Source: Armigeres subalbatus
Lineage: Eukaryota; Arthropoda; Insecta; Diptera; Culicidae
Reading direction: 5' to 3'
Assembly (NCBI RefSeq): GCF_024139115.2
Contig: NC_085140.1
Span: forward strand, 161,040,452 to 161,104,451
Length of the DNA stretch: 64,000 nucleotides
Shown: positions 56,280 to 64,000 of the stretch, piece by piece
Layout of the letters: each line of letters begins with the position of its first letter
How positions within the stretch are numbered: position 1 is the first letter of the stretch
Notes under the pieces: generated by a model
Seen by the model: the letters and a program-made list of their open reading frames with translations, nothing else
Databases searched by the model: none
What the model was told of the DNA's origin: nothing
Program-made: the position numbers and the translations under genes

Positions 56280-57940
56280 TAGTACATAGGAAATCTGTAA
56301 CAGACATCCAATGTTGTCGATTTTTCATGAATTTGTTTGTGTTCGTTTCTGCACAACTTTACAATAACTGCATGAATTTTCTTCATTGATCCAGCAATTT
56401 TGTTCGTTGTAGTCTCCAACAGCGTTATAGATCAGGAATCAATTATTTATAACGAAACAATTATGTATTGCCCCACGAATATACAAGTTCTTGACAATGA
56501 TTCCAACAATGTCTTGAAAATAAATTATTATTTTCCTATCCAAATATCATCAATTCAAGCCTTCGCGATTTTCTATCAAACGGAAAAAGCATAAACTAGG
56601 GTAAATCACTACTTGGGCCTATGGACCCGATTCCCGGCTCACTGCACAGAAAACTAAAGATTTATACTTTTTGGAAGCCGTAGGCTTATGATTGATAATT
56701 TTAAAAAAGTCTCCCGTTTATTTCGCACAATACTCAATATTTTTAAATTATTTATTTCACTCCTAATTGGTCCAATTATAGAAAACAAAAATGTAGATTT
56801 CGAACATTCGCTCTCCGTTGCTGCACAACTGAGCCGAAGTGAATCTTTCCACTTTTACAAAACGATATTTTCATATAAACACCTACCTGGAAATCGGCAC
56901 AGTACTCGATACAATCAATGGTTGAAGCTGTTAATCACCACACAATAATTCTAAACTCACGCACTTTCATCTTTTCTAGTTGTTCGTTTCACAAGAACTA
57001 ATATAAACATATTAGAATACATTTGAAAATGTATCCTCAAACCAAACAAAAATTCACCTCGGCATAAGAACTTCTAGCCGCACCGTGCTGCCAAAAAGCC
57101 AGGATTTTTTTTAGTATGAAAAAAATCCTTCATCGTTCATAGTAAAACTATCTAATACGTTGACGCTATCGTGTTATTTATAATTCTCTCGATTACAAAA
57201 AGTGAAAAAAATATAGTTTTTAAGCGTTTGGAAGTAATTTGAATGAGCGAATATATTCTTTTCAACCAAATAAAAATTATTATAAATAATAACATCTGGC
57301 ATCATGTCGACGTTGAACGTGCATATTTTTGTTTACGTCGCATTTTCTACCGTCCCGAGAGAGAATGAGAGTAAGATGTTGAGAGATTGAGCGAAATTTT
57401 GCTTAGGCCGGGAACTAGTTTGGAAGTGGGCCGGATTTGAAATCGCTATGACTGAAATTAGTGCTGGACATCGTTTATTTAAATCAAATAAAAGCCTTTT
57501 CAAACGATGTTTACCAAGAAAAGCTATTTTTAAGCAGAAGTGAACCCCATTGCAGTATTGCACGGCCCACGAAATTGAGGAAAAAATGCTTCCTGTCATA
57601 AATATCAATTAACTAATGCAGTCGTATGCATGTTAGGCCGGGAATGGGGTAAGAAACCCTATTATAATGTTTTCTTCCACTGTGCGATAGATCCGGTAAA
57701 GGTGAAATTCAATGGTTAAGAAGGACAACGGTTAAGTAGGATGTCTAATGCTTGCTTATTAATTTACTATTCAAACTCAATTCGACCACCCTTTTAGAGC
57801 ATCACATCATTGTCGAACAGAGAACTTTAAAAACTTTAAAAATTACACTTCCCCAATGTGCTGAAATGTGATAAAACTAAAACGTTAGTTCGACCTCAAA
57901 TAAAAATGGTAAACAAATAAATAGGCCAAGTCGAAGGGGC
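56280..57940. other. AT-rich sequence; possible MITE-like ends at about 56593 and 57662
   Basis: TAGGGTAAATCACTACTTGG with CGATTCCCGGC near 56593-56640 has a loose inverted echo in GGCCGGGAATGGGGTAAGAA and ACCCTA near 57632-57662. The match is too weak for a firm element. No gene is seen. Confidence 0.3.
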
Positions 57941-57944
57941 TAAG

Positions 57945-58235
57945 GGGCCCTCCTTAGCCGTGCGGTAAGACGCGCGGCTACAAAGCAAGACCATGCTGAG
58001 GGTGGCTGGGTTCGATTCCCGGTGCCGGTCTAGACAATTTCCGGATTGGAAATTGTCTCGACTTCCTTGGGCATAAAAATATCATTGTGCTAGCCTCATG
58101 ATATACGAATGCAAAAATGGTAACCTGGCTTAGAAACCTCGCAGTTAATAACTGTGGAAGTGCTTAATGAACACTAAGCTGCGAGGCGGCTCTTTCCCAG
58201 TGTGGGGATGTAATGCCAATAAGAAGAAGAAGAAG
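57945..58235 (+). mobile_element. Feilai-type SINE (second copy)
   Basis: It is nearly the same as the copy at 40651-40941, from GGGCCCTCCTTAGCCGTGCG to the (GAA)n tail. TCGAA follows the tail and also occurs just before the head, with a few extra bases between, so a short target duplication is likely. Confidence 0.85.
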
Positions 58236-58374
58236 TCGAATATTAGTTGGATAAAATGCTGAAATGAAATCTGTCTAGCGAATTATTCAGCATCCATTTT
58301 ATTCAGTTATGAAGATTACAAATAAACAATAATTCAACTTAGATGCTTATTTGTAATATGTCGTTGTTTGTTGG

Positions 58375-58475
58375 GCATTCTCATGCAATGGCGGGCATAG
58401 AAAGCTTTCAATTAATAACTGAAAAAATGCTGGCCAAGTTCCAGTTGGAACATAGAGCCATAGAAGAAGAAAAAG
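58375..58475 (+). repeat. SINE 3' fragment
   Basis: TCTCATGCAATGGCGGGCATAG with AAAGCTTTCAATTAATAACTG matches the 3' body of the SINE at 52020-52215. The head is missing. Confidence 0.6.
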
Positions 58476-58591
58476 ACAATCTAACATCAATCTCTTTCGG
58501 TTCCGGCAAATCCGACCCGGAACGTAACCAGGAATGGATTTGATGGAACAGACCCGAGAGATGGACATCCGGATGAATTGTTACAGTAAGT

Positions 58592-60660
58592 CAGCGGTTC
58601 TCAACCTTTTTTTTTCGCTGTAAATGAAAATAAGCATAACCCATAAGTATGAAAAGTTATCTAAAATAATTGCTTCCGAGGTTTCCGAGGCTCGTAGCAG
58701 GAGACTTCTGAGCATTTTGCATCTGAGTCTCTTGAAAGCAGTCTTCCAAGCCCCTTGAAAGGAGGCTTCCGAGCCTCTTGAAAGGAGGCTTCCGAGCCTC
58801 TTGAAAGGAGGCTTCCGAGCCTCTTGAAACGAGGCTTCCGAGCCTCTTGAAAGGAGGCTTCCGAGCCTCTTGAAAGGAGGCTTCCGAGCCTCTTGAAAGG
58901 AGGCTTCCGAGCCTCTTGAAAGGAGGCTTCCGAGCCTCTTGAAAGGAGGCTTCCGGGCCTCTTGAAAGGAGGCTGAGCCTCTTGAAAGGAGGCTTCCGGG
59001 CCTCTTGAAAGGAGGCTTCTGAGCCTCTTGAAAGGAGGCTTCCAGGCCTCTTGAAAGGAGGCTCTGAGCCTCTTGAAAGGAGGCTTCCAGGCCTCTTGAA
59101 AGGAGGCTCTGAGCCTCTTGAAAGGAGGCTTGGAGCCTCTTGAAAGGAGGCTTCTGGAGCCTCTTGAAAGGAGGCTTCCAGGCCTCTTGAAAGGAGGCTT
59201 GAGCCTCTTGAAAGGAGGCTTCTGAGCCTCTTGAAAGGAGGCTTCTGAGCCTCTTGAAAGGAGGCTTCTGAGCCTCTTGAAAGGAGGCTTCTGAGCCTCT
59301 TGAAAGGAGGCTTCTGAGCCTCTTGAAGGAGGCTTCCAGGCCTCTTGAAAGGAGGCTTCTGAGCCTCTTGAAAGGAGGCTTCTGAGCCTCTTGAAAGGAG
59401 GCTTCGAGCCTCTTGAAAGGAGGCTTGAGGCCTCTTAAAGGAGGCTTCCAGGCCTCTTGAAAGGAGGCCTGAGCCTCTTGAAAGGAGGCTTCTGAGCCTC
59501 TTTAAATGAGGCTTCCAGGCCTCTTGAAGGAGGCTTCTGAGCCTCTTGAAAGGAGGCTCTGAGCCTCTTGAAAGGAGGCTTGAGCCTCTTGAAAGGAGGC
59601 TTCTGAGCCTCTTGAAAGGAGGCTTCCAGGCCTCTTGAAGGAGGCTTCTGAGCCTCTTGAAAGGAGGCTTCCAGGCCTCTTGAAAGGAGGCCTGAGCCTC
59701 TTGAAAGGAGGCTTCTGAGCCTCTTGAAAGGAGGCTTCCAGGCCTCTTGAAAGGAGACTTGAGCCTCTTGAAAGGAGGCTTCTGAGCCTCTTGAAAGGAG
59801 GCTTGAGCCTCTTGAAAGGAGGCTCTGAGCCTCTTGAAAGGAGGCTTCCAGGCCTCTTGAAAGGAGGCTTCTGAGCCTCTTGAAAGGAGGCTTCCAGGCC
59901 TCTTGAAAGGAGGCTTCTGAGCCTCTTGAAAGGAGGCTTCTGAGCCTCTTGAAAGGAGGCTCTGAGCCTCTTGAAGGAGGCCTGAGCCTCTTGAAAGGAG
60001 GCTTCCGAGCCTCTTGAAAGGAGGCTTCCGAGCCTCTTGAAAGGAGGCTTCCGAGCCTCTTGAAAGGAGGCTCTCGAGCCTCTTGAAAGGAGGCTTCCGA
60101 GCCTCTTGAAAGGAGGCTTCCGAGCCTCTTGAAAGGAGGCTTCCGAGCCTCTTGAAAGGAGGCTTCCGAGCCTCTTGAAAGGAGGCTTCCGAGCCTCTTG
60201 AAAGGAGGCTTCCGAGCCTCTTGAAAGGAGGCTTTCGAGCTTTTTGAAAGGAGGCTTCCGAGTCTTTCGGAGCCTCTAGAAAGGAAGCTTACGAGCTGCT
60301 TGGAAGGAGACTTCCAACCCTCTTGCGACGGAGCTTTTTAGCTTTTCGGAAAACGCCATCATGCCTCTCAAATATAGGCCTTCGAGCCTTTAGGTTCTAG
60401 ATTTTAATCACTCTACGTTTTGTCCCACAGCCCTTAATACACTGTGCTGGTTGTAGTGGCAGGATTCAATAGGTTATGATTCACTAATCACCAAGCATGT
60501 TATGTACAATACAAAGTTTTGGAATAAAAAACTACACAATTGTCAATAAGTGTTTATTGGACGTGTAATACATCCGCCATTACGATTTTTTGTCCGAGGT
60601 ACCCCTGAGGCCAGCGAAAGTACCCTCAGAGGTAGATGTACCCCAGGTTGAGAACCGCTG
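58592..60660. mobile_element. hAT-type MITE carrying a large minisatellite
   Basis: The termini CAGCGGTTCTCAACCT and AGGTTGAGAACCGCTG are perfect inverted copies. The 8-bp target duplication CAGTAAGT is perfect (58584-58591 and 60661-60668). Subterminal TTTTTTTTTCGCTG is matched by CCAGCGAAAGTACCC. No transposase frame exists. Most of the 2,069 bp is the tandem array at 58735-60290. Confidence 0.9.
58735..60290. repeat. Minisatellite, 23-bp unit, roughly 65 copies
   Basis: The unit GAGGCTTCCGAGCCTCTTGA with AAG repeats head to tail. Outer units carry TTCCGAG; central ones carry TTCTGAG, TTCCAGG or lose 1-5 bases (for example GAGGCTCTGAGCC). Each unit contains a small hairpin GAGGC...GCCTC. 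The arrangement, with homogeneous outer blocks and a variable centre, is visible directly. Confidence 0.95.
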
Positions 60661-60668
60661 CAGTAAGT

Positions 60669-61895
60669 AACATTGTAATTTTTTGTTTTAATTATTTAAA
60701 TCTTTTGACCCCTGATCTCTCGGAAATTATTCGGTATGGCTACTCTCGTAAGTGAACCAACCCGGGACCCCGAAACTGGACTCAATGGCCACAAAAGGAA
60801 ACATTTACAACTGTGGAATGAAGGTCACACTTGAGAAAGAGCCCGGCGTGCATCACTCCAATTATTAGTAAAGTCTGAACTAAACTAATTCTCTCGGACG
60901 AACATAACTATGCTGATGATAACCATCCCGATTTTTTCATAAAGTAGTTTTCCACGATGTTTTACTATTATTGAATAAAAAATATGTATTTTATCGGGAT
61001 CCTTTCATTATTTTTCTGCAATTCTTTTCTTGTTTTTGTTCTCAAATTTTCAAATAAAGTCAAACTTGATATTAGGTAATTTTCACCAAACACCGGCGGT
61101 AAAAAAACTACCTAATTCGAGGTTCAACCAATTGAACTTAACCCGTTTAATTCAAAATTGGCTTCCCCCACCAACGGTCTAAATTAGGTGACTCGAACCC
61201 AATTTTATGTTGTTCGATCTAGCCGTGTGTATTCTGCAGATTTGAACCACGAATTCAACCACCATGAGTGCGTCATTTTAGCTACGGTTCAATCCACTTT
61301 GCAATTACTTTCTTGGCAGCAATATATTATTTTATTTCATTTATTTGAAAATTTAAAAACATGAATGAAACACTGCTGGAGAAACCAGAAAATTTGGTTT
61401 ATTTTGCTTTATATTCAAACTAGAATAGTGGTCGAAAATTTGGAATGAGACTGAATCACTACTGAATAACTGATTTCACTTTAAGTCAGTAAAAATAATG
61501 TTTTTGGGTTAGAGACATTTATAGACATATTTTGGGTGTGGTGATAGCGATTAGGTTAAAAAAAATAAAATAAATTAAAGTCGAACAAGTATTTAAATGT
61601 ACTGAAAAGCTGAAAAAAAGAAGTACAAGGCACTTATTATAAATCTTTGCATATCACAAATTCTTTAACATGTGATGTAAGCAAGCTTTGAAAGCTCAGT
61701 GCATATTGCTGGCAATTCGCCAAAAAGTAGGCAATTATATTGCACCTAATGAACGTGAAGGCATTCATGGTAAAATATGGCAACAAGGTATGAATGGAAC
61801 GAATGGAGTGTTAACCCATCACTACCGGACCATGTCTCATATGTCTATAGATATGAGTAAAATGGTAGAAACAGTTTGAATTTTTGGCCGATGTG
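60669..61895. other. AT-rich sequence, nothing recognised
   Basis: Short open frames only. A phrase CTACCTAATTCGAGGTTCAACC near 61110 resembles small dispersed repeats, but has no clear ends. Confidence 0.4.
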
Positions 61896-62240
61896 TTTAG
61901 GCGCATCAACGGTGAAACCTGCACCTGGGCGGAGACTACCGTAGCGTAGTGCCCATTCCTGGACCAGGACCTACAAGAGTAGGTCCGAGCAGCGGTGGAC
62001 CTATAGGAATAGGTCCGTGTTCCCGGTGGCAGTAGTAGGCAGCGGGTAAGCGGGTGGCACCGCCTCCTGCTGGTCGAAATGCCGCCGGAGGAAGCAGTTC
62101 CCGATGACAATCAAGTCAGAGAGCGGGTAGAACTGCTCTCTACTTTGATTGTCGTTCGGAGGTAGCGGCAATCGCTCCGATTAGGAGCGGTGATTGGATC
62201 GGTCACGACATTGGGTTGAGTTACTTCCGTGCTGAAAAGT
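61895..62240. other. GC-rich block with a small hairpin
   Basis: The G+C content rises sharply against the AT-rich flanks. Repeated words GACCTACAAGAGTAGGTCCG and GACCTATAGGAATAGGTCCG each form a short hairpin. CAATCAAGTCAGAGAGCGGG with CTGCTCTCTACTTTGATTG forms another. It may be the untranslated region of a retroelement; no coding frame is recognised. Confidence 0.35.
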
Positions 62241-62639
62241 CAACATTGGACCATCAGCCCAAAACGTCTGGCCCATATATTAACTGTCAAAAGTTTAGGC
62301 AAGTGCCCTGCGGTGTTTTGCTACTTCTTTTGAAACTATATTATACCACTTTATTATGTACGTCAAACAAGACCGAAAATGTTGGGGAGCATTTTCCATC
62401 TAGTTTTAAATCTCAAATAAAACAATGAGTTGTAAAAAATTCTGACGCGTTCAGGATGATTACCTTTATCGGGTCCCGATAAAGAGTTCATTTCAGGACC
62501 CAATTGCGATTTTGATCTCCAAACCTGATTATTTTATGTGGAAACCGAGCTTATCTGTGTACAAATTTCCACACTGGTGTACATTAGATCTGTTCACCAT
62601 TTTTTTTGTGGTTTAAAATTCTGTTTATTTGTCAGTTCA

Positions 62640-63875
62640 TTAACAGTTAAAAGAGTTTACAAATTTAAAAATTAACGTCCAAGTGAAAGTTCAATGAATT
62701 TACATCTACAACATCGTTACTTAAATTAACAAAATTGATGTAATTAATAAACATTCGTAGGATCGCTACTCGTTTTCGTTTGTTGATACCTGCCAGTGCA
62801 GGTCTCGCTAAATCTTCGAATGAGAGTCTTCTCCATCCATCCATTAGCCCGGTTAGTCTCTGCTGTAGGACCGTCCACGCCTGGCCGACACGAGCACAAG
62901 AGCAAAATTTGTGTTGGAGCGTTACTTGTTGTTGGTTCCCGCAATGGGTGCAGTTATCATTTGCTACTCGCTGCATTGTGTATAGTAGCTTCCGATGTTC
63001 GATTTTTCCATTTACAAATAAGTACATTTGTGAACGATGGGCTGAAGACAGCTGTTTGACGGCGATGTTTTGCCATGCGCGTGGCCAGTCGATCATCGGA
63101 CTGTTTTGTTCCACCTTAGGCCGTTCCGTTTGTTGAACGAAATGTTGGTGGATTTGCACGGCGGAGGAGTTTTGTTGAATTTGTTGGGGGATTTGGGATA
63201 AGCATGTAAGGATTATTTTGATGTCGGGATGATCTATTGGAATTGCAGGGCGAGGATCAGCGGGGAAGAGGAGGGATCTATAGTACGGAAGGGAATCAAT
63301 CTCTTTCAGATGTCTGTTCGTGGCCAGACTACGACTTTTAATGGCGGGAATGTGTAGGTTCAAACCACCATGCTCCCTTTTCCTGGTCAACTGCATGATC
63401 GGCACGCGAACGACTATTGCTTTCCACAGGAACGTCCCCATCGTCGCTGTTATCTTCGCCGTGTGTATTCCTAGTGGAGGCAGCACCGACGAGAGGTACC
63501 ACAATTTGGAAGTGCCGAAGGTGTTCAACATTATTATCTTCTGGTGCAGCGTCAGCGTACGATGAGACTGCAACCACATTTGTTGAGAAAATTTACCCAC
63601 CAGCACGTTTCAGTTCAGCGTCGTCATCAATCGAATCGAATTTGCGAAAGTGATACCCAGAATTTTGACTACGTTTGCCGTTTGCAGCCACTTACCTTCG
63701 CAGTATCCGACATTTATTGCAATTGTTTTGCGCAAATTTAATTTTGCGCCGGCTGCAACAGAGAATCGGTTGAATATTTTTATATTTATTTCATTTCTAT
63801 CCGTGCCTCCGCTGTGACGACGACGCTGATGTCGTCCTCATATGCCACAAGCAGATCCTCCCCACAGGCTTGCTC
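62640..63875 (-). pseudogene. Non-LTR reverse transcriptase C-terminal half with zinc-ribbon-like end
   Basis: From 63875: LLVAYEDDISVVV, the catalytic box with Glu in place of the usual Ala, then frame breaks with AGAKLNLRKTIAINVGY. An open frame 63606-62665 (313 codons) follows. It contains TRKREHGGLNLHIPAIKSRS, a segment I associate with L1/Tx1-like or related clades, and CTHCGNQQQVTLQHKFCSC, a Cys/His zinc-binding end module. The N-terminal reverse transcriptase and endonuclease are missing. This relic differs from the AGHV-type relics elsewhere in the window. Confidence 0.75.
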
Positions 63876-64000
63876 TACACTCAAAATAATTGTCACTTAA
63901 TTTCCACTATAAAAATCAGGTAGGCTTTAAAAATCGACGTTTATGATGACCTTACTTGTGTCTAATAAAACTTACTCACATGTCATATGCATACCAAAAA
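63876..64000. other. Window edge, nothing recognised
   Basis: AT-rich sequence; the reverse-transcriptase similarity stops at about 63875. Confidence 0.4.

Noticed and set aside
56593..57662. A 1.07-kb MITE
   Set aside because: The supposed inverted ends match too loosely and no target duplication was seen.
58735..60290. CRISPR-like array
   Set aside because: The units are contiguous without unique spacers. It is a minisatellite, and the surrounding DNA is eukaryotic.

Overview
This window looks like nuclear DNA from a mosquito, most likely the genus Aedes. It is AT-rich, its introns of about 60 bp have GT-AG ends, and it is packed with decayed transposable elements. These include two near-complete copies of a tRNA-derived SINE that matches what I know of the Aedes family Feilai (tRNA-like head, GAA-triplet tail), BEL/Pao, Ty1/copia and R1-clade retroelement relics, a mosquito-type mariner transposase relic and many MITEs. 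There is no sign of bacterial organisation. All names come from reading the sequence, not from a database search.

The only host genes I can build with confidence are two tandem minus-strand paralogues of a secreted chymotrypsin-fold protease: gene A (37237-44383, four exons, 576 aa) and gene B (49819-51653, three exons, about 563-568 aa). Each has a signal peptide, a first protease domain with a complete His-Asp-Ser triad, and a second protease domain that has lost catalytic residues. Intron positions and phases agree, and both last exons contribute exactly 601 coding bases, so they are a tandem duplication. Gene A carries one extra intron of 5.3 kb, placed just before the catalytic histidine and filled with SINEs, minisatellites and a retroelement relic.

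Layout. 0-10 kb: a reverse-transcriptase relic, a TA-flanked MITE, a 1.4-kb polypyrimidine tract, and BEL/Pao pol (minus) and gag (plus) fragments meeting head to head. 10-21 kb: MITEs, a (GT)n-bearing dispersed repeat, AT-rich simple repeats, nested MITEs and a long inverted repeat. 21.6-24.5 kb: a mariner transposase pseudogene split by two other elements. 24.5-28 kb: little recognisable, with one GC-richer stretch. 28-33.3 kb: copia and R1-clade relics, the latter interrupted by a hAT-type MITE with a perfect 8-bp target duplication, then another reverse-transcriptase end. 37-52 kb: the protease locus, separated by a satellite array, a foldback element inside a (TA)n tract and a non-LTR insertion nested in that foldback. 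52-64 kb: more SINE, MITE and reverse-transcriptase relics, and a 2.1-kb hAT-type MITE enclosing a 1.5-kb array of a 23-bp minisatellite.

I found no CRISPR array, rRNA, functional tRNA gene or clearly novel defence system. The most interesting items are the paired active/inactive double-domain proteases with Leu before the predicted activation sites, the TE-filled extra intron, the minisatellite inside a hAT MITE, and several datable nested insertions.
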